From Halomonas dongshanensis (lineage in GTDB: Bacteria; Pseudomonadota; Gammaproteobacteria; Pseudomonadales; Halomonadaceae): DNA of 64,000 bases. Location of the stretch: assembly GCF_024790395.1 (NCBI RefSeq), contig NZ_JAJISC010000003.1, positions 434,001 to 498,000 on the forward strand, in the 5' to 3' direction. The notes under the pieces are model-generated. The model worked only from the letters and a program-made list of their open reading frames with translations, had not been told where the DNA came from and ran no database searches. Below, one piece after another: positions 18,544 to 28,844 of this stretch. Numbering within the stretch: the first letter of the stretch is position 1; every line of letters begins with the position of its first letter. Both the position numbers and the translations under genes were made by a program.

Positions 18544-21500
18544 TCACGCGGCCGCTACCTTTTGATTGAGCGCGGAGAGCAGAGCTTCAAGCTGTTGGAA
18601 GCGCTTGTCGACCGTTTCCATTGGCAATTCAAAACGTAGCGTATCGGAGCCATCCAAACGAAAGTGCTGCGATTGGGTCTGTATAAGTTTGACCAGTGTC
18701 AGCGGATCGACCTGCGTGTTCGTCTCGAACAGCACCCGTCCCCGCGTCTCGCCCGCCTCGATGCGCCGTATGCCTAGCGCCTCGGCACGCTGACGCAATA
18801 GCGTCTGACGTATGAGGTTCTTGAGCGGCAAAGGCAGCAGCCCGAAACGGTCGATGAGTTCCACTTGCAACTCTTTAAGCTCTCCAGCGCTTTGCGTATT
18901 GGCGATGCGTTTATACATCACCAGGCGCTGTTGTACATCATGAATGTAGTCGTCAGGGATCAACGCGGGCAGATTGAGGCTGATTTCGACCCCAGTGTGG
19001 AAGGGCGCTTCGATATTGGGTGTCTTGCCCGCACGAATTGCCTTCACCGCGCGATCCAGCATCTCCATATAGAGGGTGTAACCAATGGTCTCCATCTGAC
19101 CGCTCTGCTCGTCGCCCAGAAGCTCACCGGCGCCGCGAATCTCCATGTCGTGGCTGGCGAGGGTGAAGCCCGCGCCAAGATCGTTGGACGCGCTGATTGC
19201 CTCCAGCCGTTTGACGGCATCGCGGGTCATCGCCTTGGGTGAAGGCGTGAGCAGATAGGCATACGCCTGATGGTGGCTACGCCCAACGCGACCGCGTAGT
19301 TGGTGAAGCTGGGCCAGGCCAAACTTATCGGCGCGCTCGATGATGATGGTATTGGCGCTGGGCACATCGATACCGGTCTCGACGATGGTCGAGCACACTA
19401 GTACGTTGAAACGGCGATGGTAAAAGTCCGACATTACCCGCTCGAGGCTGCGCTCTGGCAGCTGGCCGTGAGCGATGCCGACCCGCGCTTCGGGAATCAG
19501 CTCGCGAATGCGCTCGGCGGCGTTTTCGATCGTCTTCACTTCGTTGTGCAGCACGTAGGCTTGGCCGCCACGTAAGATTTCGCGCAGCAGTGCCTCCTTG
19601 ACGATGCTGTCGTCGCGTTGCTGAACGAAGGTCTTCACCGACAGGCGCCGCGCTGGCGGTGTGGCAATGATGGAGAGATCACGAATGCCGCTCATCGCCA
19701 TGTTCAGCGTGCGTGGAATCGGCGTTGCGGTGAGGGTAAGAATGTCGACCTCGGCGCGTAGCGACTTGAGCTTCTCTTTTTGCGCGACACCAAAGCGGTG
19801 CTCTTCGTCGATGATCAGTAGGCCCATCTGCGGCAGCTTGACGCTATTGGAGAGCAGCTTATGGGTGCCGATGACGATATCGGTCTTGCCTGCTTCGATA
19901 TTGGCAAGCGCCGCGCTCATCTCCTTACCCGAGGTAAAGCGCGATAGCAGGCTGATGGTAACGGCGGTATCGGCGAAGCGGTCGCGGAAGTTCTCGAAGT
20001 GCTGCCGCGCCAATAGCGTGGTGGGTACCAATACAACCACCTGGCGGCCCGATTGCACGGCAAGGAAGGCTGCGCGCATTGCCACCTCGGTCTTGCCGAA
20101 GCCGACGTCACCGCACACCACGCGATCCATGGGCTGGGGTGAGGTCATATCGGCAATGACCGCTTCGATGGCAGCGCGCTGATCAGGTGTCTCTTCGAAG
20201 GGGAAGGTGCCGGCAAAGCGGGCGTACTCGGCGTCGGGTGCGTCGTATACGGTGCCCTCTTGCGCTTCGCGACGGGCGTAGATGTCGAGAAGCTCAGCGG
20301 CAGTGTCGCGAATCTTCTCGGCGGCTTTGCGTCGCGCTTTTTCCCACTGATCCGATCCTAGCTTGTGCAGCGGCGCATGCTCGTCCTCGGCACCGCTGTA
20401 GCGAGAGATCAGGTGCAGGCTATCCACGGGCACGTAGAGTTTGGCGCCGTCGGCGTAGGAGAGGGCAAGAAACTCGTTGGCCTGTCCGCCTGCTTCTAGT
20501 GTCTCTAGTCCCAGATAGCGGCCTACGCCGTGGGCCTGTTGCACCACCGGCGCGCCGGGTCGGAGCTCGGAGAGATGGCGAATGGCGAATTCGTTGTCGT
20601 CGGTGGCTTTTTCGCGGCGGCGGCTCTGGCGCACGATGTCACCAAAAAGCTCGCTTTCGCTAACCACCGCGATGCGAGGCTCGGTGAGCCAAAGACCACT
20701 GGCGATGCTGCCTTCGGTGATGGCAAGCGGTGTATCACCTGTGAGGAAGGCTTCGAAGCTTTCGCAGTGGGGTAGGGCGCGCTTGAGTGGGGCTAGGGTC
20801 TCTTCCAGCGCTTCGCGGCGCCCTCGTGTTTCGGCGACGATAAGCACGCGGGTGTCGGTGTGGGCATCCAGGAAGTGATTAAAGGCGCTGAGCGGCTCGC
20901 GGGCACGGGCGTCGATGGCAAGTGTGGGCAGCACTTCGGCGGCGGGCGCTTTAGCGTGGCGCTGGTTGGGGTCTTCGCTGAGCTCGATGCGCGGGCGCTG
21001 CTTGATGCCAGCAAAAATCTCGGCCACCGGAAAGAACGCGCGATGCGGTGGCAGTAGCGGGCGCGTCGGGTCGACGCCGAGGTTGGCGTAGCGCGCCTCG
21101 ATGCTGCGCCAGTGCTGTTCGGCAGCCTCTTGAACGCCGGGCAGTAGAGCGACGCGGGTCGCCGCATCGACGTGGTCGAACAGCGAAGCCGTCTCTTCGA
21201 AAAATAGCGGCAGATACTGCTCGAGCCCCGGCGAGGGGATGCCCTTGAGCGCATCGTTGTACAGAGGGCACTGGCGCGGGTCGACGTCGAAGAGCGTTTC
21301 GAAGCGCTCGCGAAAGCAGGCAATGGCGCTGCGGCTCAATGAGTACTCATGAGCGGGTAATAGCTCGATGGCATCGAGCTTGTCGGTGGAGCGCTGGGTG
21401 CCCGGGTCGAAGTAGCGCAGGGTGTCGATCTCGTCGTCGAAGAGGTCGATACGAATCGGTGCCTCGGTGCCCATGGCGTAGAGATCGATCAAGGCCCCAC

Positions 21501-21993
21501 GCATGGCGTATTCACCGGGCTCGTAAACGGTCTCTACTGCCCTATATCCGGCGCGAGCGAGGGCATCGCGAAACTGCTCGCGGTCCAGGCGGGCGCCGGT
21601 CTTGAGGCTCATTACCCGCCCGGCGATATAGTCGACCGGCGGCAGGCGCTGCATTAGGGTATTGATGGGCACCAAGACGATGCCGTGAACGCCATCTTGT
21701 AGTTGGCGCAGCGTTTTGAGCCGCGCCGAGACGATGTCCTGATGGGGCGAAAAACTGTCATAGGGCAGCGTTTCCCAGTCGGGAAAGGGCAGGATCGGCA
21801 CGCGACTATAAAAGGCCAGATCCTGTTCGAGCTGCTGGGCGCTTGCCGTGCTGGGGGTGATGATCAGTAGCGGCTGGCTCGCGGCTACGCGCGAAAGCGC
21901 AAGGGCCGTGGCGCTGCCCGGCGGCGAGCGCCAATAGAGCGTCTCACGGATGCCGTGCGGCTGGGGTGGATCGAGTAGGGAAAAGGTCGACAT
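18544..21993 (-). CDS. mfd: Transcription-repair coupling factor
   Basis: Mfd removes RNA polymerase stalled at DNA lesions and recruits UvrA. The chosen start (MSTFSLLDPP) gives 1149 residues, the normal length. Order: UvrB-like region (PILPFPDWETLPYD near residue 65), the RNA-polymerase-interaction domain (GAPVVQQAHGVGRYLGLE), then RecG-like helicase motifs GDVGFGKTEVAMRAAF (Walker A), DEEHRF (DExH), TATPIPRT and QLRGRVGRS, and the C-terminal TRCF domain. Several upstream in-frame ATGs exist (22011, 22071, 22122), none with a clear ribosome-binding site, so the start is uncertain by up to 43 codons. It is divergent from the GAPDH gene and transcribed toward an L,D-transpeptidase gene. Confidence 0.95.
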   Translation of the reverse strand: MSTFSLLDPPQPHGIRETLYWRSPPGSATALALSRVAASQPLLIITPSTASAQQLEQDLAFYSRVPILPFPDWETLPYDSFSPHQDIVSARLKTLRQLQDGVHGIVLVPINTLMQRLPPVDYIAGRVMSLKTGARLDREQFRDALARAGYRAVETVYEPGEYAMRGALIDLYAMGTEAPIRIDLFDDEIDTLRYFDPGTQRSTDKLDAIELLPAHEYSLSRSAIACFRERFETLFDVDPRQCPLYNDALKGIPSPGLEQYLPLFFEETASLFDHVDAATRVALLPGVQEAAEQHWRSIEARYANLGVDPTRPLLPPHRAFFPVAEIFAGIKQRPRIELSEDPNQRHAKAPAAEVLPTLAIDARAREPLSAFNHFLDAHTDTRVLIVAETRGRREALEETLAPLKRALPHCESFEAFLTGDTPLAITEGSIASGLWLTEPRIAVVSESELFGDIVRQSRRREKATDDNEFAIRHLSELRPGAPVVQQAHGVGRYLGLETLEAGGQANEFLALSYADGAKLYVPVDSLHLISRYSGAEDEHAPLHKLGSDQWEKARRKAAEKIRDTAAELLDIYARREAQEGTVYDAPDAEYARFAGTFPFEETPDQRAAIEAVIADMTSPQPMDRVVCGDVGFGKTEVAMRAAFLAVQSGRQVVVLVPTTLLARQHFENFRDRFADTAVTISLLSRFTSGKEMSAALANIEAGKTDIVIGTHKLLSNSVKLPQMGLLIIDEEHRFGVAQKEKLKSLRAEVDILTLTATPIPRTLNMAMSGIRDLSIIATPPARRLSVKTFVQQRDDSIVKEALLREILRGGQAYVLHNEVKTIENAAERIRELIPEARVGIAHGQLPERSLERVMSDFYHRRFNVLVCSTIVETGIDVPSANTIIIERADKFGLAQLHQLRGRVGRSHHQAYAYLLTPSPKAMTRDAVKRLEAISASNDLGAGFTLASHDMEIRGAGELLGDEQSGQMETIGYTLYMEMLDRAVKAIRAGKTPNIEAPFHTGVEISLNLPALIPDDYIHDVQQRLVMYKRIANTQSAGELKELQVELIDRFGLLPLPLKNLIRQTLLRQRAEALGIRRIEAGETRGRVLFETNTQVDPLTLVKLIQTQSQHFRLDGSDTLRFELPMETVDKRFQQLEALLSALNQKVAAA

Positions 21994-22240
21994 GGTGGGT
22001 GTGATCGACATAGATAAGTGTACATAGTAGGTGTACGGGGAGGCGACGCTGGCGCCTGAGCGTAAGCTCATGATACACGAACGTAGCGCGCCTTGAGACG
22101 CAGATTGCAAGCTTGTAGTCAATCCCTCATTTCTGTAATACCCCTACACCAAGTGCGACCATCCATTCATTGCAGCCTTTCTAATGCCTCGCGATAATAG
22201 TCCTTGCCTATCGAATGATCGCCAATGCTAAGGGCGTACT

Positions 22241-22269
22241 TTGTTTTTTGGTAGGTGCTTATTTAGATT
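22241..22269 (+). promoter_or_regulatory. Candidate promoter for the GAPDH gene in the mfd-gap spacer
   Basis: TTGTTT (22241-22246) and TAGATT (22264-22269) are 17 bases apart, a moderate sigma-70 match. A small inverted repeat TAGTG-TTTTT-CACTA (22268-22282) overlaps the probable transcription start and could be an operator. The remainder of the 326-base divergent spacer (21994-22319) shows no gene; GTGTAC occurs twice 13 bases apart (22018, 22031). Confidence 0.4.
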
Positions 22270-22319
22270 AGTGTTTTTCACTAGTTGTGTGATGTCTCCC
22301 TTACTCAATGAGGCTGCCC

Positions 22320-23783
22320 GTGAGTCAATCGACGCCCGATAACGTTTTTCAGCAATGGCAAAACAATGAAGCACTAGCAGAGCAAATGATCCCTCTGGTG
22401 GGGCGTCTGTATCGCCAGAACAACGTTGTCGCCACCATGTTCGGGCGTTCGTTGATCAAGCGGTCGGTCATCCGCATTCTCAAGGATCACCGCTTCGTGC
22501 GTAAGCTCGAAGGCACCGAGCTCTCGGTCGCGGATACGTTCGCTATCGTTGAGGCGTTGGTCGAGCTGAACCTGGCCCCGGCCCACGTCGATGTGGGCAA
22601 GTTGGCGGTGATGTTCAAAAAGCAGGGTGGCGGCGATCTCAATGCTTTCTTGCGCAAAGAACTTGCCGAAATCGTCGATGGCTACCGTGAGGGCGCCAGT
22701 ACCGGCGAGCCGCAGGACGTCGTGCTCTATGGCTTTGGGCGTATCGGTCGCTTACTAGCGCGTATCCTGGTCGAGAAGGCGGGCGGCGGTAACCTTTTGC
22801 GCCTACGCGCCATCGTCGTACGCGGTCGCGGCGACGTCGCCAAGGATCTAGAGAAGCGCGCCAGCCTGCTGCGGCGTGATTCCGTCCATGGGCCGTTCGA
22901 TGGCACCATCGTGGTCGATGCCGAGGCGCGTACGCTCACGGTCAACGGTAACGTCATTCAGGTCATCTACGCCGATTCACCCAGCGAGATCGACTACACC
23001 GCTTACGGCATCGATAACGCCGTTATCGTCGATAATACCGGTATTTGGCGCGACGAAGCGGGTCTGGGTCAGCACCTGGCCTGCAACGGCGCGGCCAAGG
23101 CGCTGCTGACGGCTCCTGGCAAGGGCGATATCAAAAACGTCGTTTTTGGCATCAACCACGAGACCATTGGCAGCGACGACCGCATCGTGTCAGCGGCTTC
23201 TTGTACCACCAATGCCATCGTGCCGGTGCTTAAAGTGCTCAACGACGAGTTCGGGGTGGTGACCGGCCACGTCGAGACCGTTCACGCCTATACCAACGAC
23301 CAGAATCTGATCGACAACTACCATAAGGGTGACCGTCGCGGCCGTAGCGCGGCGCTGAATATGGTGTTGACCGAAACGGGCGCGGCCAAAGCGGTCGCCA
23401 AGGCGCTACCGGAGCTTGAAGGCAAGCTCACCGGCAACGCCATTCGCGTGCCCACGCCTAACGTCTCGATGGCAATTCTCAATCTGACGCTGGAGAAGGG
23501 GACCGATGCGGCCTCCCTCAACGACTATCTGCGCCGTATGTCGATCGACTCCGCCTACCAGAAACAGATCGATTTCGTCGATTCACCCGAAGTGGTGTCA
23601 TCAGACTTCGTGGGTAACCGTCACGCCGGTATCGTCGATGCCAAGGCCACCATCGCCAATGGCAATCACGTCGTGGTCTACGTTTGGTACGACAACGAGT
23701 TCGGTTACAGCTGTCAGGTCGTGCGCATTCTTCAGCACATGTCCAACGTTCGCTTTTTAAAGCTGCCGCATCAAGCTCACTGA
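22320..23783 (+). CDS. gap: Glyceraldehyde-3-phosphate dehydrogenase, long (about 490-residue) form
   Basis: This NAD(P)-dependent dehydrogenase interconverts glyceraldehyde-3-phosphate and 1,3-bisphosphoglycerate. The 487-residue protein has an extra N-terminal helical domain of about 130 residues before the Rossmann start VVLYGFGRIGRL, a form known from Pseudomonas and marine gammaproteobacteria. The catalytic Cys295 lies in SAASCTTNA, followed by HAYTNDQNLID, GRSAALNM and the C-terminal WYDNEFGYS. GTG 22320 is preferred because TGAGG sits six bases before it; the ATG at 22308 would add four residues but overlaps that box. The long form may favour gluconeogenesis, by analogy with Pseudomonas. 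A terminator follows. Confidence 0.93.
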   Translation: MSQSTPDNVFQQWQNNEALAEQMIPLVGRLYRQNNVVATMFGRSLIKRSVIRILKDHRFVRKLEGTELSVADTFAIVEALVELNLAPAHVDVGKLAVMFKKQGGGDLNAFLRKELAEIVDGYREGASTGEPQDVVLYGFGRIGRLLARILVEKAGGGNLLRLRAIVVRGRGDVAKDLEKRASLLRRDSVHGPFDGTIVVDAEARTLTVNGNVIQVIYADSPSEIDYTAYGIDNAVIVDNTGIWRDEAGLGQHLACNGAAKALLTAPGKGDIKNVVFGINHETIGSDDRIVSAASCTTNAIVPVLKVLNDEFGVVTGHVETVHAYTNDQNLIDNYHKGDRRGRSAALNMVLTETGAAKAVAKALPELEGKLTGNAIRVPTPNVSMAILNLTLEKGTDAASLNDYLRRMSIDSAYQKQIDFVDSPEVVSSDFVGNRHAGIVDAKATIANGNHVVVYVWYDNEFGYSCQVVRILQHMSNVRFLKLPHQAH

Positions 23784-23846
23784 GTATTAACGGTGCGCGT
23801 TGATTAAGCGTGTTCTTAATTGTTAGTGCATTATACTAAAGTATTA

Positions 23847-23873
23847 GCGTCGCTGAGTGCGGCGCTTTTTTTT
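23847..23873 (+). terminator. Intrinsic terminator after gap
   Basis: A seven-base GC stem with one wobble (23847-23853, 23859-23865) and five-base loop is followed by eight T residues. Confidence 0.9.
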
Positions 23874-23929
23874 GCGCCAAATCAAGCGTTATTTCTTTGC
23901 TCGCTGCCCTTTAGGGAGAGGGAGGGCTG

Positions 23930-23958
23930 TAGTCATTGCCGATGCTTATCTTTATAAT
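23930..23958 (+). promoter_or_regulatory. Candidate promoter of the nqr operon
   Basis: TAGTCA (23930-23935, four of six -35 matches) and a perfect TATAAT (23953-23958) are separated by 17 bases, about 130 bases before nqrA. The rest of the 303-base gap (23784-24086) contains only the gap terminator and no gene. Confidence 0.6.
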
Positions 23959-24086
23959 ACGGAAGATTTTTCGGGGTGGTTCGGGCCTTGCCTGAGCCTG
24001 ACTGGTAACAATCTGACACCCAACAAGAATTCGAATCCATTCGAACCCCTACCTTCGTTTATCCGATCCATCAACTGGGCGAGACT

Positions 24087-25436
24087 ATGATCGAAGTCAA
24101 AAAAGGCCTGGATCTCCCCATCACGGGAGCGCCCGAGCAGCGTATCGATGATGCGCAGCCCGCGCGCCACGTGGCAATCCTGGGTACCGACTACGTTGGC
24201 ATGAAGCCGACCATGGAAGTTCAGGAAGGGGATAAGGTCAAATTAGGCCAATTGCTCTTCACCGACAAGAAAACTGAGGGCGTGCGTTTCACCGCGCCGG
24301 CCTCTGGTGAAGTGCTGGCCATCAACCGTGGCGAAAAACGTCGACTGCTCTCCGTGGTCATTAAAGTCGACGAGAATGAAGAGGCGATCACCTTCGCTTC
24401 CCATGAGCGCAGCGCTCTGGCACAGCTGGACCGTCAGGTGGTCGTCGACCAACTGGTCGAATCCGGTCTTTGGACCGCGCTGCGTACCCGTCCTTTCTCA
24501 CGTACACCGGCCAGCGACAGTACGCCTAGCGACATCTTCGTAACGGCCATCGATACGCATCCGTTGAGTGCAGATCCTAGCATCATCATCAACGAAAACC
24601 CGCAGGCGTTCGAAGATGGTTTGGCGGTGCTAACACGCCTGACGCAGGGTAAGGTTTTCCTGTGTACTGGCGCTGGTGCCTCTATTCCCGGTGGCGATGT
24701 GGCCGGTGTTCAGGTGCAAGAGTTTGGCGGACCGCACCCGGCAGGTCTGGTCGGCACGCATATCCACTATCTCTCGCCGGTAGCGCTGCACAAGCGCGTG
24801 TGGCACATCGGCTATCAGGATGTCATCGCTTTTGGCAAGCTCTTCGTCGAAGGCAAGCTGGACATGACGCGTATCGTCGCTGTGGGTGGCCCGCGCGCTG
24901 AAAAGCCGCGTCTGCTCCGTACCCGCGTTGGCGCCAGCACTGACGAGCTTTTGGCTGGTGAAATCAAAAGTCCCGAAGATACCCGGGTAATTTCGGGTTC
25001 GGTGTTTTCGGGCTTTGCCGCCGAAGGGCATCTGACCTACGTTGGCCGCTTCAGTAACCAGATCAGCCTGCTCGAAGAAGGCAACAAGCGCTCGTTCATG
25101 GGCTGGATGTCGATGGGCGCCAAGCGTCACTCGGTTCTCGGCATTTATATGTCGCGCTTTACAGGTCTCAAGGATTACGCCCCGACCACCTCCACCAACG
25201 GCTCCGAGCGTGCCATGGTGCCGGTAGGCTCGTATGAAGCGGTCATGCCGCTGGATATCCTACCGACACAGCTACTGCGTTCGCTGATCGTGGGTGACAT
25301 CGAAGTGGCCATGCAGCTGGGATGTCTCGAGCTCGACGAAGAGGATCTGGCGCTGTGTACCTACGTTTGCCCCGGCAAATACGAGTACGGCCCCATCCTG
25401 CGTGACAATCTCACCATGATCGAGAAAGAGGTCTGA
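24087..25436 (+). CDS. nqrA: Na+-translocating NADH:quinone reductase subunit A
   Basis: NqrA is the peripheral cytoplasmic subunit of the six-subunit, sodium-pumping respiratory complex that oxidises NADH and reduces ubiquinone. The 449-residue product is of normal length and lacks membrane helices. It shows the family's N-terminal biotin/lipoyl-like fold ([19 protein letters not shown] region) and C-terminal segment [20 protein letters not shown], which includes the conserved Cys pair near the end. It is the first gene of the operon. Its TGA overlaps the nqrB ATG by one base. Confidence 0.97.
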   Translation: MIEVKKGLDLPITGAPEQRIDDAQPARHVAILGTDYVGMKPTMEVQEGDKVKLGQLLFTDKKTEGVRFTAPASGEVLAINRGEKRRLLSVVIKVDENEEAITFASHERSALAQLDRQVVVDQLVESGLWTALRTRPFSRTPASDSTPSDIFVTAIDTHPLSADPSIIINENPQAFEDGLAVLTRLTQGKVFLCTGAGASIPGGDVAGVQVQEFGGPHPAGLVGTHIHYLSPVALHKRVWHIGYQDVIAFGKLFVEGKLDMTRIVAVGGPRAEKPRLLRTRVGASTDELLAGEIKSPEDTRVISGSVFSGFAAEGHLTYVGRFSNQISLLEEGNKRSFMGWMSMGAKRHSVLGIYMSRFTGLKDYAPTTSTNGSERAMVPVGSYEAVMPLDILPTQLLRSLIVGDIEVAMQLGCLELDEEDLALCTYVCPGKYEYGPILRDNLTMIEKEV

Positions 25437-26662
25437 TGATGGGCATTCGCCAAACACTCGACAATCTCGAACCGCATTTCCATAAAGGCGGCAAATACGA
25501 AAAGTTCTATCCCCTTTACGAGGCGGTAGACACCATCTTCTATTCGCCCCCTTCGGTGGCCAAGACCACGGCTCACGTGCGTGACGGTATCGACCTCAAG
25601 CGCATCATGATCACCGTCTGGCTGTGCACCTTCCCAGCGATGTTCTTCGGTATGTGGAACGCCGGTTGGCAGACCAACGTCGCGATCGACTCTGGCTATG
25701 CCGCGCTTGAAGGCTGGCGCGAAACGCTGTTCCTGCTTATTGCGGCAGGGCATGATCCCGGTAGCTTGTGGTCGAACTTCGCCCTGGGCGCGGTCTACTT
25801 CCTGCCGATTTATCTGGTGACTTTCGCCGTCGGTGGCTTCTGGGAAGTGCTCTTCGCCATCAAGCGCGGCCATGAGGTCAACGAAGGCTTCTTCGTTACG
25901 TCGGTGCTCTACGCCTTGATCCTCCCGGCGACCATTCCGCTCTGGCAAGTGGCGCTGGGTATCACCTTCGGCGTAGTCATTGGTAAAGAGATATTCGGCG
26001 GTACCGGCAAGAACTTCCTCAACCCGGCGCTTACTGGCCGTGCTTTCCTCTACTTTGCTTACCCGGCGCAAATCTCGGGCGATGCGGTATGGGTCGCGGC
26101 AGATGGCTACACCGGTGCCACGGCACTCTCCATGACCTTCCAAGAAGGGATGGATACCATGACCAACAGCTTTAGCTGGTGGGATGCCTTCATCGGTTAC
26201 GTACCGGGCTCGGTAGGTGAGGTATCGACCCTGGCCATCCTGATCGGTGCGGCGGTACTGCTTTGGACGCGTATTGCCTCCTGGCGTATCATGCTGGGTG
26301 TGTTCCTTGGCATGGTCGCGGCCAGCTCGCTGTTTAACCTGATTGGCTCCGACACCAACGCCATGTTCGCCATGCCGTGGTACTGGCACCTGGTAGTGGG
26401 CGGCTTCGCTTTTGGTATGGTCTTCATGGCGACCGACCCGGTGTCCGCTTCGATGACTACCCAAGGTCGCCTGGTCTTCGGCGTCTTGATCGGCGTCATG
26501 ACCGTCTTGATCCGCGTTGTCAACCCGGCCTTCCCTGAGGGCATCATGCTGGCGATCCTGTTCGCTAACCTGTTCGCACCGCTGATCGACCATTTCTTTG
26601 TCCAGGCCAACATCAAACGTCGCGTCAAGCGTACCGGCGTACCGGCCGAGGAGACTGCCTAA
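25436..26662 (+). CDS. nqrB: Na+-translocating NADH:quinone reductase subunit B
   Basis: NqrB is the large membrane subunit carrying a covalent FMN and the riboflavin site; it is involved in sodium transfer and quinone reduction. The 408-residue protein has about ten transmembrane helices. The flavinylation box is G-A-T-A-L-S with Thr229 as the expected phosphoester acceptor. The conserved [17 protein letters not shown] loop is present. Two ATGs in a row (25436, 25439) make the start uncertain by one codon. It overlaps the nqrA stop and abuts nqrC (ATG at 26662 overlapping the TAA). Confidence 0.97.
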   Translation: MMGIRQTLDNLEPHFHKGGKYEKFYPLYEAVDTIFYSPPSVAKTTAHVRDGIDLKRIMITVWLCTFPAMFFGMWNAGWQTNVAIDSGYAALEGWRETLFLLIAAGHDPGSLWSNFALGAVYFLPIYLVTFAVGGFWEVLFAIKRGHEVNEGFFVTSVLYALILPATIPLWQVALGITFGVVIGKEIFGGTGKNFLNPALTGRAFLYFAYPAQISGDAVWVAADGYTGATALSMTFQEGMDTMTNSFSWWDAFIGYVPGSVGEVSTLAILIGAAVLLWTRIASWRIMLGVFLGMVAASSLFNLIGSDTNAMFAMPWYWHLVVGGFAFGMVFMATDPVSASMTTQGRLVFGVLIGVMTVLIRVVNPAFPEGIMLAILFANLFAPLIDHFFVQANIKRRVKRTGVPAEETA

Positions 26663-27477
26663 TGGCACAAGGCAACAACTCGATCAAAAAGATTCTGACC
26701 GTCGCACTCGCGCTGTGTATCGTCTGCTCGGTCATCGTCTCGACCGCAGCGGTAGCGCTGCGTCCGGCCCAGCAGCTCAATCAGGAGTTGGATCGTAAGA
26801 CCAATATCTTGAGCGTCGCCGGACTCTATGAGCCCGGTATGGACGTCGAATCCGCTTTCGGCGACATCACCGCGCGCGTGGTCGACCTGCGCACCGGTGA
26901 ATACTCTGAGGAGTTCGATCCGGATACCTACGACCAGTTCCAGGCCTCACGTGATCCGGCCTCTTCGCGCACTCTGTCGGGTGAGCGCGATATCGCCGGT
27001 CTTTCACGCCAGGAGAACTATGCAACGGTCTATCTGGTAGGCGATGCCGACTCCCCTGAGCAGATCATTCTGCCGATTCGCGGTCAGGGTCTGTGGGGTC
27101 TGATGCGTGGTTATCTGTCGGTGGAAGGCGACGGCGACACGCTCGTTGGTATCACCTACTATGAGCACAGTGAAACGCCAGGGCTGGGTGCGGAAGTCAA
27201 CAATCCGCGCTGGCAGGCTCAGTGGGAAGGCAAGAAGATCTATCCTGACGAGCAGAGCCTGACGCCCGCCATTCGCGTTGCGCGTGGCAGCGGCAGCGGT
27301 GACCATCAGGTCGATGGCCTGTCCGGTGCGACGCTGACCAGCAACGGTGTCACCAACATGGTTCAATTCTGGTTGAGCCCAGAAGGTTTCGGTAATTACC
27401 TGGCCAATTTCCGTGAGGGTGTAAGCCCGGAAGAGGCGCAGGATGCCGACGTCGAACTTGAAGCTGAAGGAGCCTGA
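26662..27477 (+). CDS. nqrC: Na+-translocating NADH:quinone reductase subunit C
   Basis: NqrC holds a second covalent FMN on its periplasmic FMN-binding domain and passes electrons within the pump. The 271-residue product has an N-terminal membrane helix ([22 protein letters not shown]) and a flavinylation motif S-G-A-T-L-T, Thr226 being the predicted attachment site. Modification requires an ApbE-type flavin transferase, whose gene is not seen next to this operon. The C-terminal tail after residue 250 is acidic and slightly longer than in Vibrio. It overlaps nqrB by one base and is followed by nqrD after two bases. Confidence 0.97.
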   Translation: MAQGNNSIKKILTVALALCIVCSVIVSTAAVALRPAQQLNQELDRKTNILSVAGLYEPGMDVESAFGDITARVVDLRTGEYSEEFDPDTYDQFQASRDPASSRTLSGERDIAGLSRQENYATVYLVGDADSPEQIILPIRGQGLWGLMRGYLSVEGDGDTLVGITYYEHSETPGLGAEVNNPRWQAQWEGKKIYPDEQSLTPAIRVARGSGSGDHQVDGLSGATLTSNGVTNMVQFWLSPEGFGNYLANFREGVSPEEAQDADVELEAEGA

Positions 27478-27479
27478 TC

Positions 27480-28148
27480 ATGGCAGACGTCACACCTAAA
27501 GGTGTCCTGACGACGCCGTTGACGAAGAACAACCCCATTGCGCTGCAAATCCTGGGGATCTGTTCGGCGCTGGCGGTAACCACCAGCATGAGCGTTGCGC
27601 TGGTCATGTCGCTAGCCGTTATCTTCGTTACAGCGTTCTCCAATTTCTTCGTTTCGTTGATTCGTAACCACATCCCGTCGTCGATCCGGATCATCGTGCA
27701 GATGACCATCATCGCGTCGTTGGTCATCGTGGTCGACCAGTTGCTCAAGGCCTACGCCTACGAGATGTCCAAGCAGCTCTCGGTGTTCGTCGGTCTGATC
27801 ATTACTAACTGTATAGTTATGGGTCGTGCCGAAGGCTTCGCCATGACCAACACCCCGGGTATGTCCTTCCTGGACGGTGTAGGTAACGGCTTGGGATATG
27901 GTCTGGTACTGATGATCGTCGGCTTCTTCCGCGAACTGTTCGGCGCGGGTAGCGTTTTCGGCTTCACTATTCTGGAGACCGTACAAAATGGTGGCTGGTA
28001 TGTGCCTAACGGCCTGCTGCTGCTGCCGCCGTCAGCCTTCTTTATCATCGGTCTTATGATCTGGGTGCTGCGTTCGCTCCACCCCGAGCAGGTCGAAGAT
28101 AACGAGTTCAAGATGAAGGAAAACACCAAGCCGAAGGAGGCCGTGTAA
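27480..28148 (+). CDS. nqrD: Na+-translocating NADH:quinone reductase subunit D
   Basis: NqrD is a six-helix membrane subunit related to RnfE; with NqrE it forms the pair of inverted repeats that bind the intramembrane iron-sulphur centre. The 222-residue product shows the cysteine-bearing helix [12 protein letters not shown] and [10 protein letters not shown], both family signatures. NqrD versus RnfE identity follows from position in an nqr operon and the absence of rnf genes here. Spacing to neighbours is two bases (nqrC) and one base (nqrE), consistent with a single transcript. Confidence 0.96.
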   Translation: MADVTPKGVLTTPLTKNNPIALQILGICSALAVTTSMSVALVMSLAVIFVTAFSNFFVSLIRNHIPSSIRIIVQMTIIASLVIVVDQLLKAYAYEMSKQLSVFVGLIITNCIVMGRAEGFAMTNTPGMSFLDGVGNGLGYGLVLMIVGFFRELFGAGSVFGFTILETVQNGGWYVPNGLLLLPPSAFFIIGLMIWVLRSLHPEQVEDNEFKMKENTKPKEAV

Positions 28149-28149
28149 G

Positions 28150-28767
28150 ATGGAGCACTATATTAGCCTTTTCGTTGCTTCGGTCTTCGTCGAGAACATG
28201 GCGCTGGCCTTCTTCTTGGGCATGTGTACCTTCCTAGCGGTTTCCAAAAAGGTCTCCTCGGCCTTTGGCTTGGGTATCGCCGTCGTCGTGGTACTGACGA
28301 TTACCGTGCCGGTCAACAACCTGATTCTGAACGGGCTGCTCGCCGAAGGCGCGCTAACCTGGACAGGCATCGAAGGTGCCGAGAATATCGATCTGACCTT
28401 CCTGGGTCTGCTCTCCTATATCGGCGTCATCGCGGCCCTGGTTCAGATCCTCGAGATGTTCCTCGACAAGTACGTGCCTGCGCTTTACAACGCGCTGGGC
28501 GTGTTCCTGCCGCTGATCACCGTTAACTGCGCCATCCTCGGTGGTACGCTCTTCATGGTCGAGCGTAACTACAATATAGGTGAAGCGACGGTATACGGTT
28601 TGGGCGCAGGCGTCGGCTGGGCGCTGGCGATCACCGCGCTGGCGGGGATTCGCGAGAAGCTCAAGTACAGCGACGTGCCCGGTGGTTTGCAGGGGCTCGG
28701 CATCACGTTCATCACCGTTGGCCTGATGTCGCTGGGCTTCATGTCCTTCTCCGGCATCCAGCTCTAA
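28150..28767 (+). CDS. nqrE: Na+-translocating NADH:quinone reductase subunit E
   Basis: NqrE is the partner of NqrD in the membrane core and supplies the other cysteines of the shared Fe-S site. The 205-residue protein has six predicted transmembrane helices. Signatures are [20 protein letters not shown] at the N-terminus and [10 protein letters not shown] in the fourth helix, both with the ligating cysteine. It starts one base after the nqrD stop. A 77-base gap containing a stable hairpin separates it from nqrF, the only sizeable gap inside nqrABCDEF. Confidence 0.96.
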   Translation: MEHYISLFVASVFVENMALAFFLGMCTFLAVSKKVSSAFGLGIAVVVVLTITVPVNNLILNGLLAEGALTWTGIEGAENIDLTFLGLLSYIGVIAALVQILEMFLDKYVPALYNALGVFLPLITVNCAILGGTLFMVERNYNIGEATVYGLGAGVGWALAITALAGIREKLKYSDVPGGLQGLGITFITVGLMSLGFMSFSGIQL

Positions 28768-28785
28768 GACGACGGAACGGGTTTT

Positions 28786-28812
28786 CCCGGCGGTGCTGGA
28801 AAGGCCGCCGGG
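28786..28812 (+). other. Intra-operon hairpin between nqrE and nqrF
   Basis: Perfect eight-base GC arms (28786-28793, 28805-28812) with an 11-base loop sit in the only real spacer of nqrABCDEF. No T-run follows. It may stabilise the upstream mRNA or set the level of nqrF relative to the membrane subunits; this role is inferred. Confidence 0.5.
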
Positions 28813-28844
28813 CAACAGGAAACCTACAGCTATAGGAAACCGAC

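Noticed and set aside
23857..24090. Small plus-strand frame between gap and nqrA
   Set aside because: It begins in the gap terminator, contains the nqr promoter and has no ribosome-binding site.
25361..26668. Long open frame on the minus strand, 435 codons
   Set aside because: It is fully antisense to nqrB, has low-complexity His/Arg/Asp-rich composition and no family resemblance; it arises from codon bias on the other strand.
28150..28767. Reading nqrD/nqrE as rnfE/rnfA
   Set aside because: nqrA, nqrB, nqrC and nqrF in the same operon and nqrM downstream settle the assignment to Na+-NQR.
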